Under the pieces are notes generated by a model. It was not told the DNA's origin. It did no database searches and saw nothing but the letters and a program-made list of their open reading frames with translations. A stretch of DNA of 8,710 nucleotides from Proteobacteria bacterium UBA6492 (lineage in GTDB: Bacteria > Pseudomonadota > Gammaproteobacteria > UBA6429 > Thiohalophilaceae): positions 1 through 8,710 of the forward strand of contig DJMK01000026.1 of the NCBI GenBank assembly GCA_002436485.1, in the 5' to 3' direction. Positions 1 through 6,290 of the stretch are shown one piece after another. A program made the position numbers and the translations under genes. Numbering within the stretch: position 1 is the first letter of the stretch; every line of letters begins with the position of its first letter.

Positions 1-403
1 CCTGCTGATGTACAAATCAAGCTGGGGCCTGCGTGTTCGAGCGACAACACAGAATCGCCTGATGAGTGGTGCCGTTGGTATCAATACGAAAAAGGTCGAC
101 CGTCTGACATTTGCACTTGGCTGCGGTATCGCAGGGGTTGCAGGTGCAGCGTTCACAACAATTGCATCGACAGGTCCAACTACAGGTTCACTTTACATTG
201 TAGATACCTTCATGGTGGTGGTGTTCGGTGGCGCAGCCAGTCTGTTCGGTACCATCGCTTCGGCGTTTTCAATCGCACAGGCACAATCGATTATGGAGTT
301 CTTCATCAGCGGCTCAATGGCCAAGGTTTTCACCCTGTTGACCATTGTAGTTATCCTGATGATGCGCCCAGAAGGATTGTTCTCAATCAGAGTACGTAAA
401 TAA
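1..403 (+). CDS. urtB: Urea/short-chain amide ABC transporter permease UrtB (3' part)
   Basis: This is the C-terminal part of a branched-chain-amino-acid-type (HAAT) ABC permease; the reading frame is open to the left edge of the window, so the true start lies upstream. About 133 codons are present, from a family usually near 300 residues or longer. The segment reading RVRATTQNR followed by the GI.T.KVDRLTFALG stretch is the cytoplasmic coupling loop typical of UrtB, and IVDTFMVVVFGGAASLFGT matches the conserved UrtB region before the last membrane helices. The end (MMRPEGLF) is the usual C-terminus of the LivH/UrtB family. UrtB pairs with UrtC to form the inner-membrane channel. The stop lies 19 nt before urtC, so the two are very likely co-transcribed. 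The assignment to UrtB rather than LivH rests on these family-specific stretches and on the urtCDE genes that follow. Confidence 0.93.
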   Translation, partial: LLMYKSSWGLRVRATTQNRLMSGAVGINTKKVDRLTFALGCGIAGVAGAAFTTIASTGPTTGSLYIVDTFMVVVFGGAASLFGTIASAFSIAQAQSIMEFFISGSMAKVFTLLTIVVILMMRPEGLFSIRVRK

Positions 404-422
404 CAAGGTCCAGGAGAGAAAC

Positions 423-1583
423 ATGAATTTTGTCTATGAGAGACTGTTGGGTGGTAAAAATGGCGCGATTGGTATCGCAATACTGGCCGCATTGATATTT
501 GTCATCTTACCCCTGGGGCTTGACCTGTTCAGACTTAACCTGGTCGGCAAATACCTGACCTATGCCTTCGCAGCGGTAAGTCTGGTTCTGCTCTGGGGTT
601 ATGGTGGCATTCTTAGCCTCGGTCAGGGGGTTTTCTTTGGCCTGGGCGGATACTGTATGGCCATGTTTCTGAAGCTCGAGGCGTCGGATCCAGTCAGCAC
701 CAAGATCCAGTCAACCCCGGGTATTCCTGACTTTATGGACTGGAACCAGTTGACGGCATTGCCATGGTTCTGGGAACCGTTCAACAGCTTCACCTTCACA
801 GTGATAGCGGTACTGTTAGTACCAACCATCTTCGCTTTTATTATCGGTTATTCGATGTTCAAGCGGCGTGTTGGTGGCGTGTACTTTGCGATCATCACCC
901 AGGCGATTGCCTTGATTCTGACCGTACTGATTGTTGGTCAGCAGGGCTATACCGGTGGTATTAACGGTATTACCGACCTGCGTACCCTGCATGGTTGGGA
1001 TATTCGTGAAGATTCTGCCAAGTACATTCTGTATTTCGTCAATGCCTTTCTTTTGATTGGCGTGATCTTCCTGGGTCGCTTTATCCTGACCAGCAAGTTT
1101 GGTCGGTTATTGCTGGCAATGCGTGATAAGGAAGACCGCGTACGATTTTCAGGATATGACGTGTCAAACTTCAAGATCTTCATCTTCTGTATCTCGGCAC
1201 TGATTTCCGCGATTGGTGGTGCAATGTTTACCCTGCAGGTGGGATTCATGTCACCTTCGTTTGTCGGTATCGTTCCGTCAATTGAAATGGTTATCTTTGC
1301 CGCGGTCGGTGGTCGTATGTCACTGATTGGTGTTGTCTACGGCACACTGATTGTTAACGCAGGTAAAACAGCATTTTCAGAAACCTTCCCTGAAGTCTGG
1401 CTGTTCCTGATGGGCGGCCTGTTCATTGCCGTGGTGATGTTCTTCCCGAATGGTATCGCAGGACTTTGGGATAAACATGGCAAGAAACTGATCGGTTGCA
1501 TCTCGCGTATGCAGTGTGTCAGTGCAGTGAAAGGGATGATAGAAAACAAGCGTGCCGCTAAAGTCGGTACGGTTAGCGAATAG
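423..1583 (+). CDS. urtC: Urea/short-chain amide ABC transporter permease UrtC
   Basis: Second permease subunit of the urea-type ABC importer, 386 residues, in the normal range for UrtC. The ATG is preceded by a good ribosome binding site (AGGAGAG about 6 nt upstream). Seen in the sequence: hydrophobic segments near residues 15-38, 44-62, 65-83, 123-145, 153-173, 200-222, 252-275, 285-312 and 324-343; the LLWGYGGILSLGQGVFFGLGGY motif area (residues 57-77), which is a hallmark of LivM/UrtC permeases; and the cytoplasmic coupling loop around residues 227-250 (GRLLLAMRDKEDRVRFSGYD), which contacts the ATPase. The segment between residues 84 and 120 is the longer periplasmic insertion characteristic of UrtC compared with LivM. 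The C-terminal tail after residue 350 is basic and probably cytoplasmic. It would form the translocation path with UrtB and be driven by UrtD and UrtE. Confidence 0.95.
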   Translation: MNFVYERLLGGKNGAIGIAILAALIFVILPLGLDLFRLNLVGKYLTYAFAAVSLVLLWGYGGILSLGQGVFFGLGGYCMAMFLKLEASDPVSTKIQSTPGIPDFMDWNQLTALPWFWEPFNSFTFTVIAVLLVPTIFAFIIGYSMFKRRVGGVYFAIITQAIALILTVLIVGQQGYTGGINGITDLRTLHGWDIREDSAKYILYFVNAFLLIGVIFLGRFILTSKFGRLLLAMRDKEDRVRFSGYDVSNFKIFIFCISALISAIGGAMFTLQVGFMSPSFVGIVPSIEMVIFAAVGGRMSLIGVVYGTLIVNAGKTAFSETFPEVWLFLMGGLFIAVVMFFPNGIAGLWDKHGKKLIGCISRMQCVSAVKGMIENKRAAKVGTVSE

Positions 1584-1602
1584 ACTGCAGAGGGTTATCA
1601 AA

Positions 1603-2346
1603 ATGAGTATTACTGACTTTACATTAGCAATCGAAGACCTGACGGTCTCGTTTGATGGCTTCAAGGCAGTCGACAGTCTCAACCTGTATGTCGACAAGGA
1701 TGAGCTTCGAGTGGTTATCGGGCCAAACGGTGCCGGTAAAACCACGGTGCTGGATCTGATCTGTGGCAAAACAAAAGCCACGCAGGGCAGTATCATGTTC
1801 AAGAATAAGGAACTGACCAAGCTCTCCGAACACGAAATCGTTCATCAAGGTGTTGGTCGAAAGTTTCAGACACCATCGATATACGAAAACCTGTCTGTAT
1901 ACGAAAACCTCGAAGTTTCGTATCCAAAAGGACACGGTGTATTCGGTTCACTGGCATTCAAGCGCACTGCCGAGGTCGATAAGCGCGTCAGGGAGATTGC
2001 CGATGAAATCTTCCTTGCCGATTTTCTTGATATGGAAGCCGCACTGCTGAGTCACGGCCAGAAGCAATGGCTGGAAATTGGCATGTTGCTAATCCAGGAA
2101 CCAGAACTCTTGATGCTTGATGAGCCCGTTGCGGGCATGAGTGTCAAGGAACGTGAACAGACAGCTGAACTGCTTAATAAAATCTGTAAGGGTCGTTCGG
2201 TGCTGGTTATTGAACACGATATGGATTTTGTGGCCAGGATAGCCCACAAGGTAACGGTACTTCACCAGGGCAAGATCCTTGCCGAGGGTGATATGGAAAC
2301 CGTGCAGAATGATCCCAAAGTGATTGAAGTCTATCTGGGACACTAA
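1603..2346 (+). CDS. urtD: Urea/short-chain amide ABC transporter ATP-binding protein UrtD
   Basis: First ATPase subunit of the importer, 247 residues from the chosen start. An in-frame ATG exists at 1552, but it lies inside urtC. The ATG at 1603 has an AGAGGG ribosome binding site about 8 nt upstream, leaves a 19-nt gap to urtC and gives the family's usual length. Motifs: Walker A GPNGAGKTT (residues 40-48), Q-loop in GRKFQTP (Q89), a signature motif LSHGQ rather than LSGGQ (149-153) followed by KQWLEIGMLL, Walker B LLMLDEP (169-175), D-loop region VAGM, and H-switch H205 in VIEHDM. LSHGQKQWLEIGMLL is highly typical of UrtD and separates it from LivG. UrtD is a cytoplasmic protein that docks on the UrtB/UrtC coupling loops and hydrolyses ATP together with UrtE. 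Confidence 0.95.
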   Translation: MSITDFTLAIEDLTVSFDGFKAVDSLNLYVDKDELRVVIGPNGAGKTTVLDLICGKTKATQGSIMFKNKELTKLSEHEIVHQGVGRKFQTPSIYENLSVYENLEVSYPKGHGVFGSLAFKRTAEVDKRVREIADEIFLADFLDMEAALLSHGQKQWLEIGMLLIQEPELLMLDEPVAGMSVKEREQTAELLNKICKGRSVLVIEHDMDFVARIAHKVTVLHQGKILAEGDMETVQNDPKVIEVYLGH

Positions 2347-2365
2347 AGTTAAAGAGGAACCAGGC

Positions 2366-3055
2366 ATGTTAGAAGTATCAGATCTCCATGTGAGTTATGG
2401 CCAGAGTGAGGTCATCCACGGTGTGAACTTTGAGGCAAAGAAGAACGAGACCCTGGCCATCATGGGTCGTAATGGTATGGGCAAGACGACACTGTTCAAA
2501 TCGCTCATTGGTGTGCTGGGCTCAGGCAAAGGCAGTATCAAGATCGACGGCACAGATGTTACGAATAAGGAAAGCTATGAACGCGTTGCTAACGGGATTG
2601 CCTATGTGCCACAGGGACGCATGATTTTTCCAACCCTGACGGTTCAGGAGAATATCGAAACCGGTATGGGCGTCTCAGGGATCAAGGAAGTGCCGGAAGA
2701 CATCTATGCGCTATTTCCTGTTCTTCTGGAGATGCGCCATCGCAAGGGCGGTAACCTCTCAGGGGGTCAACAGCAACAGCTGGCGATTGCCAGGGCCCTG
2801 GTAACGAATCCGAAGGTTTTATTACTTGATGAACCTACAGAGGGAATTCAGCCTTCGATTATAAAAGATATCGCCAACATCCTTAATGAGATTAAAAGTT
2901 TACGTGATATTACGATCATCGTGTCGGAACAGGTATTGAGTTTTACCATGGCGATTGCCGATCGACTCATTGTGATCGATAAAGGTAATTTTATTCACGA
3001 AGATTTGCGTGAAGATGTGGATACGCAGCAAATCAGCAAGTACCTGTCTGTATAA
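2366..3055 (+). CDS. urtE: Urea/short-chain amide ABC transporter ATP-binding protein UrtE
   Basis: Second ATPase subunit, 229 residues. An upstream in-frame ATG at 2324 would overlap urtD by 23 nt and add 14 residues not expected in the family. The ATG at 2366 has an AAAGAGGA ribosome binding site about 7-8 nt upstream and starts with MLEVSDLHVSYG, the normal UrtE/LivF beginning. Motifs: Walker A GRNGMGKT (34-41), Q-loop Q83 in VPQGRMIFP, signature LSGGQQQQLAIARAL (131-145), Walker B VLLLDEPTEGIQPSII (151-166). EPTEGIQPSII is the strongest marker for UrtE over LivF. At the H-switch position it carries SEQ (residues 187-189), close to the VEQ usual in LivF/UrtE proteins, so the lack of histidine is normal for this branch. 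It follows urtD by 19 nt and precedes amiE by 36 nt with no terminator visible. Confidence 0.95.
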   Translation: MLEVSDLHVSYGQSEVIHGVNFEAKKNETLAIMGRNGMGKTTLFKSLIGVLGSGKGSIKIDGTDVTNKESYERVANGIAYVPQGRMIFPTLTVQENIETGMGVSGIKEVPEDIYALFPVLLEMRHRKGGNLSGGQQQQLAIARALVTNPKVLLLDEPTEGIQPSIIKDIANILNEIKSLRDITIIVSEQVLSFTMAIADRLIVIDKGNFIHEDLREDVDTQQISKYLSV

Positions 3056-3091
3056 GGTACTCAACAACAGGTTATAAAATCGGAGTAAAAA

Positions 3092-4117
3092 ATGAGACAC
3101 GGTGATATTTCTTCCAGTAATGATACAGTTGGTGTTGCAGTCGTTAACTACAAGATGCCGCGTTTGCATACCAAGGCCGAAGTTCTGGCCAATGCAAAAA
3201 ACATTGCTGACATGATCGTGGGTATGAAAAAGGGTCTGCCCGGCATGGACCTGGTTATTTTCCCTGAGTACAGTACTCACGGCATCATGTATGACGAGAA
3301 AGAGATGTACGAAACTGCATCGACCATACCCGGTGAAGAAACAGATATTTTTGCCGAAGCGTGTCGCGAGGCAAAAACCTGGGGTGTGTTTTCCCTGACG
3401 GGCGAGTGTCACGAAGATCATCCCAACAAGGCACCTTACAATACACTCATCCTGATGAATGACCAGGGTGAGATTGTACAGAAATATCGTAAGATTATGC
3501 CTTGGTGTCCAGTTGAAGGCTGGTACCCCGGTGAGTGTACCTATGTTTCAGAAGGCCCCAAGGGCATGAAAGTCAGCCTGATTATCTGTGACGATGGTAA
3601 CTATCCGGAAATATGGCGTGATTGTGCCATGCGTGGTGCGGAACTCATCGTCCGTTGCCAGGGATATATGTATCCCTCAAAAGAACAGCAGGTCATCGTC
3701 TCAAAAGCGATGGCATGGATGAACAACTCGTATGTTGCCGTGGCAAATGCAGCTGGCTTTGATGGTGTCTACTCCTATTTCGGTCACTCTGCCATTATTG
3801 GCTTCGATGGACGCACGCTTGGGGAGTGTGGGGAAGAAGACTACGGTGTTCAGTACGCCGAGCTCTCCGTATCGCAGATACGTGACGCACGTGCGACCTG
3901 GCAGTCTCAGAATCATTTATTCAAACTCCTGCACCGTGGCTATACTGGAAAAATTAATTCCGGTGATGGTAGTGAGGGGGTCGCCGAATGTCCTTACGAG
4001 TTTTATCGGACCTGGGTGACTGACCCGAAACAGGCCAAGAAGAATGCTGAAAGTATTACTCGCGAGGAGGTCGGCACAGCTGAATGCCCAATTGATGGGA
4101 TTCCCAACAAAACATAA
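3092..4117 (+). CDS. amiE: Aliphatic amidase AmiE (acylamide amidohydrolase, EC 3.5.1.4)
   Basis: Cytoplasmic nitrilase-superfamily amidase that hydrolyses short aliphatic amides such as acetamide, acrylamide and propionamide to the carboxylic acid and ammonia. The protein is 341 residues; as I recall it, Pseudomonas AmiE is 346. It starts with the family N-terminus MRHGDISSSNDTVGVAVVNY. The catalytic residues fall at the AmiE positions: E59 (FPEY), K134 (KYRKI), E142 (PVEGWYP) and the nucleophile C166 (IICDDGNYPEIWRD). The N-terminal sequence and the WCPVEGWYPG region fit AmiE and not the related formamidase AmiF. A ribosome binding site (CGGAG) lies about 6 nt before the ATG. Lying 36 nt after urtE, it is probably the operon's last gene, giving the importer a matching hydrolase. 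No amiB, amiC, amiR or amiS genes follow it, unlike the classical Pseudomonas amidase operon. The last 20 or so residues diverge most. Confidence 0.97.
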   Translation: MRHGDISSSNDTVGVAVVNYKMPRLHTKAEVLANAKNIADMIVGMKKGLPGMDLVIFPEYSTHGIMYDEKEMYETASTIPGEETDIFAEACREAKTWGVFSLTGECHEDHPNKAPYNTLILMNDQGEIVQKYRKIMPWCPVEGWYPGECTYVSEGPKGMKVSLIICDDGNYPEIWRDCAMRGAELIVRCQGYMYPSKEQQVIVSKAMAWMNNSYVAVANAAGFDGVYSYFGHSAIIGFDGRTLGECGEEDYGVQYAELSVSQIRDARATWQSQNHLFKLLHRGYTGKINSGDGSEGVAECPYEFYRTWVTDPKQAKKNAESITREEVGTAECPIDGIPNKT

Positions 4118-4410
4118 ATAGTTCCCGGTAGATCTTGATATGGGTTCTTAATCGCCCTAACAATATGCTAAGGACTGGATAGCAAAACATTGCGTAGTTT
4201 TTGAGGCCCCTAAGCTGAAACGTTAAAGTCTGCTTCTGGCATCCAGCCAACAGTAGTTCGCCGAAAACCCGAGTCAATGGACGCCGTCAGCTTTTCGAGA
4301 ATCGCTGTGGTTAGGAGAGATTTAAAGGCCGTGCATGGCAGCATAAACATTCTATATATTTGGTTCTGAACTAAAGCGCATGGCGCATTCTGTCCCGTCT
4401 TGACCGGTTT
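4118..4410. other. Intergenic region after amiE, no gene recognised
   Basis: This is the first part of a 356-nt gap. The open frames on the minus strand here (about 4056-4277 and 4210-4455) have no ribosome binding site and no family I recognise. A short stem TGCTA...TAGCA (4166-4170 with 4180-4184) lies after amiE, but it is too weak to call a terminator. The stretch around 4215-4290 (with CTGAAACGTTAAAGTCTGCTTCTGGC at its start) resembles decayed intergenic repeat DNA seen in many gammaproteobacterial genomes. That resemblance is from memory and is not proven here. Confidence 0.4.
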
Positions 4411-4439
4411 TTTCACGTATACTGACAAACCAGTATATT
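4411..4439 (+). promoter_or_regulatory. Candidate promoter for the CadC-like regulator gene
   Basis: TATATT at 4434-4439 matches five of six positions of the sigma-70 -10 box. The hexamer 17 nt upstream, TTTCAC (4411-4416), is a poor -35 box (three of six). Transcription would begin near 4446 and give a leader of about 28 nt before the ATG at 4474. The -10 box overlaps a dyad, which suggests a regulated promoter. A better -35-like TTGACC (4400-4405) is present, but its spacing fits neither TATA-like box. Confidence 0.35.
4418..4437. promoter_or_regulatory. Perfect dyad, candidate operator
   Basis: TATACTG (4418-4424) and CAGTATA (4431-4437) are exact reverse complements separated by six bases. 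The right arm overlaps the candidate -10 box. CCGGTTT occurs as a direct repeat on both sides (4404-4410 and 4441-4447). The position 36 nt before a regulator gene suggests autoregulation. It is not a canonical LexA box: the CTG...CAG spacing is 6, not 10. The protein that would bind is unknown. Confidence 0.45.
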
Positions 4440-4473
4440 TCCGGTTTAAAATCAATCGTCAGTTTGGGGCCGT

Positions 4474-6159
4474 ATGGCTAATACGCAAGACAGGCTATTT
4501 TTCATCGCTGACTGGCACGTGTCGCCAGCCGAAGGGGCATTGCGCCGTGGCGATGAGATGGTGCATCTCGAGCCTAAAGCCATGGAAGTGCTGGTGTATA
4601 TTGCCTCGCGTCCTGGCGAGGTGATTACCCGCGAGGCGCTGGAACGGGATGTCTGGCGTGGTGCCGTGATTGGTTCCGACGCGGTGACCAACACCGTAAT
4701 CAAATTACGCAAGGCCCTGCAGGATGATGCCCGGCAACCGCGTTACATTGCTACAATCCCGAAGAAGGGCTATCAGCTCATCGCCGCTATTCGGCACGAT
4801 GATGTTTTACCGGCAGACACGACAACATCACCCACCTCACCAGAACCGACCGACACACTGACAACCGCCAGGACTCGCACACCTTTCAGGCATGCCGCCT
4901 TACTGGGAGTGCTGGCCGCCGTTGTGTTATTGCCGGTGTCGTGGTTATGGCAGACTGATAGCCCGGCGCCAGGCGATCTGCCCTCGATCATCGTGTTGCC
5001 GTTTAACAATCTCAGTGATGACCCGCAACAGGGAAACCTGGCCGATGGCCTTAGTGAAGACATCATTACCGATCTGTCTCGCCTGTCCAACATACGGGTG
5101 TTGGCCGGCAACACGGCACAGCGTTATAAGGGCAAACAGGTGTTGCCAAAGGAGATCGGCGAAGACCTAGGCGTGGGTTTTGTGTTGCAGGGCAATGTCC
5201 GTCCAGTGGGTAATGAGCTGCGGGTCAATGTACAACTGGTCAATACCAGCACGGGTTATAACGTATGGGCACAACGCTATGACAGAAAACTGGCGGAGCT
5301 GTTTGCGGTGCAGGATGAAGTCACGCAACACATTGTCGATGCCCTGGCGGTCAAGCTGACGCAACAGGAAAAACGTCTTCTGGCACGCCGCCCGACGGAT
5401 AGCCTGTTGGCTTACGATTATTTCCAGGAAGGGCAACGGCTATATAAAGTCAACACGCTGGAATCCAGTCGCCAGGCAAATGAAATGTATCGCAAGGCGA
5501 TTGAATCCGACCCGGGTTACGGCCGTGCCTATGGTGCCCAGGCCGTTAACCTGGCGATGGAATATCGCCGCGGCTGGAGCGAGTCGCCCACTGTCACGCT
5601 GGATCGCGCACTGGAGCTGGCAAAAAAAGCCGTCTCGCTGGATGACTCTATTCCACAGACCTACTGGGCACTGGGTTTTGTACACCTGGCCCGCAAGGAA
5701 TTCGACAAGGCCGAGCAGGCGGTCATCAAGTCCATCGATATTGCGCCCAACTATGCCGACGGTTATGGCCTGTTCGCATTGATAAACAGTTACACCGACC
5801 GACCGGAGCGGGCCATCGAACTGAACAACAAGGCCATCAGTCTCAACCCGTATCCTTCATACGAATACCTGATTACCTATGGCATCGCCTATTACACCCA
5901 GGGCGATTACGCGCAGTCCATCAAGGCGCTTGAGACCGGCCATCAACGCAATCCAAACCACATGATCCTGAAGCTCATTTTGACTGCCAGTTATGTGCGC
6001 GCCAGTCGCCAGGATGAGGCGGAATGGCTGGTCATTGAGATCCTGCAGTTAAGCCCCAGCCTGAACCTTGAAACCCTCGCCAACAATATTCCGTTTGCCA
6101 GTGAAAAGACCATCCAGCTGCTGGTCACGGATTTACGGGCCGCCGGCCTGCCAGACTAA
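4474..6159 (+). CDS. CadC-like membrane-anchored winged-helix transcriptional regulator with TPR domain
   Basis: A 561-residue one-component membrane regulator. Residues about 8-106 are an OmpR/PhoB-type winged helix: HLEPKAMEVLVYIASRPGEVITREAL is the core, and RYIATIPKKGYQLIA is the wing typical of CadC/ToxR-like proteins. A Thr/Pro-rich linker (112-135) leads to one transmembrane segment (about 141-159), which puts the rest in the periplasm. Residues about 170-300 (SIIVLPFNNLSDD, then DGLSEDIITDLSRL) form the FlgO/TolB-N-like domain often joined to such regulators. TPR-like repeats follow, clearest at about 394-427, 428-461, 463-496 and 497-528. There is no cysteine anywhere, so it cannot sense through its own disulfide as E. 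coli CadC is reported to do. It would bind DNA at the membrane in response to a periplasmic signal or partner. The ribosome binding site is weak (GGGG 4-7 nt upstream). It lies 131 nt before an exported ankyrin-thioredoxin gene, its likely target. It is not a true cadC, as no cadBA is nearby. Confidence 0.88.
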   Translation: MANTQDRLFFIADWHVSPAEGALRRGDEMVHLEPKAMEVLVYIASRPGEVITREALERDVWRGAVIGSDAVTNTVIKLRKALQDDARQPRYIATIPKKGYQLIAAIRHDDVLPADTTTSPTSPEPTDTLTTARTRTPFRHAALLGVLAAVVLLPVSWLWQTDSPAPGDLPSIIVLPFNNLSDDPQQGNLADGLSEDIITDLSRLSNIRVLAGNTAQRYKGKQVLPKEIGEDLGVGFVLQGNVRPVGNELRVNVQLVNTSTGYNVWAQRYDRKLAELFAVQDEVTQHIVDALAVKLTQQEKRLLARRPTDSLLAYDYFQEGQRLYKVNTLESSRQANEMYRKAIESDPGYGRAYGAQAVNLAMEYRRGWSESPTVTLDRALELAKKAVSLDDSIPQTYWALGFVHLARKEFDKAEQAVIKSIDIAPNYADGYGLFALINSYTDRPERAIELNNKAISLNPYPSYEYLITYGIAYYTQGDYAQSIKALETGHQRNPNHMILKLILTASYVRASRQDEAEWLVIEILQLSPSLNLETLANNIPFASEKTIQLLVTDLRAAGLPD

Positions 6160-6184
6160 CTCCTTGTTTTTACTTTAAATAATC

Positions 6185-6206
6185 CTTCGTTGGCTTTTCG
6201 TTGGTT
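6185..6206. promoter_or_regulatory. Tandem 11-bp-period repeat, candidate regulator binding site
   Basis: TTCGTTGG occurs at 6186-6193 and again at 6197-6204, so the start-to-start period is 11 bp, about one helical turn. The two 11-bp units (6185-6195 and 6196-6206) agree at nine positions. OmpR-type winged helices, the class encoded just upstream, are known to bind tandem direct repeats on one DNA face with about this period. The site is 85-106 nt before the ankyrin-thioredoxin start. Binding is inferred only. Confidence 0.4.
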
Positions 6207-6208
6207 TA

Positions 6209-6225
6209 CCGGCGTGCTTTGCCGG
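6209..6225 (+). terminator. Short GC-rich hairpin, possible weak terminator
   Basis: CCGGC (6209-6213) and GCCGG (6221-6225) can pair around a 7-nt loop, with a possible extra G-U pair inside. GGATTTTGC follows, so there is only a four-T run. It sits 50 nt after the stop of the regulator gene. It could be a weak intrinsic terminator or attenuator separating the two genes, or chance in a GC-rich stretch. Confidence 0.3.
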
Positions 6226-6290
6226 GGATTTTGCTGTGCTCGGTTTGCATACTTACTCCCAGTTCAAACAACCAGGAAGGAATTATTCTC

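Noticed and set aside
149..153. LSHGQ instead of LSGGQ in the UrtD signature (residues 149-153 of the protein, encoded near 2047-2061)
   Set aside because: It looks like a degenerate signature, but LSHGQ is the normal form in UrtD.
1552..1602. Upstream in-frame ATG giving a longer UrtD
   Set aside because: It lies within urtC and adds 17 residues unrelated to the family start; the ATG at 1603 has a ribosome binding site and gives the usual length.
1880..1910. Perfect 13-bp direct repeat TATACGAAAACCT at an 18-bp period inside urtD
   Set aside because: It encodes the double YENL motif (SIYENLSVYENL) expected in UrtD proteins, so it reflects protein sequence plus codon choice, not a separate DNA element.
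2324..2365. Upstream in-frame ATG giving a longer UrtE
   Set aside because: It would overlap urtD by 23 nt; the ATG at 2366 follows an AAAGAGGA site and yields the normal family N-terminus.
2900..3421. 173-codon minus-strand open frame across the urtE-amiE junction
   Set aside because: It is antisense to two well-supported conserved genes and its translation resembles no known protein.
4400..4423. TTGACC (4400-4405) with TATACT (4418-4423) as a sigma-70 promoter
   Set aside because: Each box is good, but the 12-bp spacing is far too short.
4056..4455. Two minus-strand open frames of 73 and 81 codons in the gap after amiE
   Set aside because: No ribosome binding site, no recognisable family, low-complexity look; one overlaps amiE and both fall in repeat-like DNA.
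6201..6290. In-frame TTG start extending the ankyrin-thioredoxin protein by 30 residues
   Set aside because: No ribosome binding site precedes it, it lies inside the repeat/hairpin region, and it would place the signal peptide internally.
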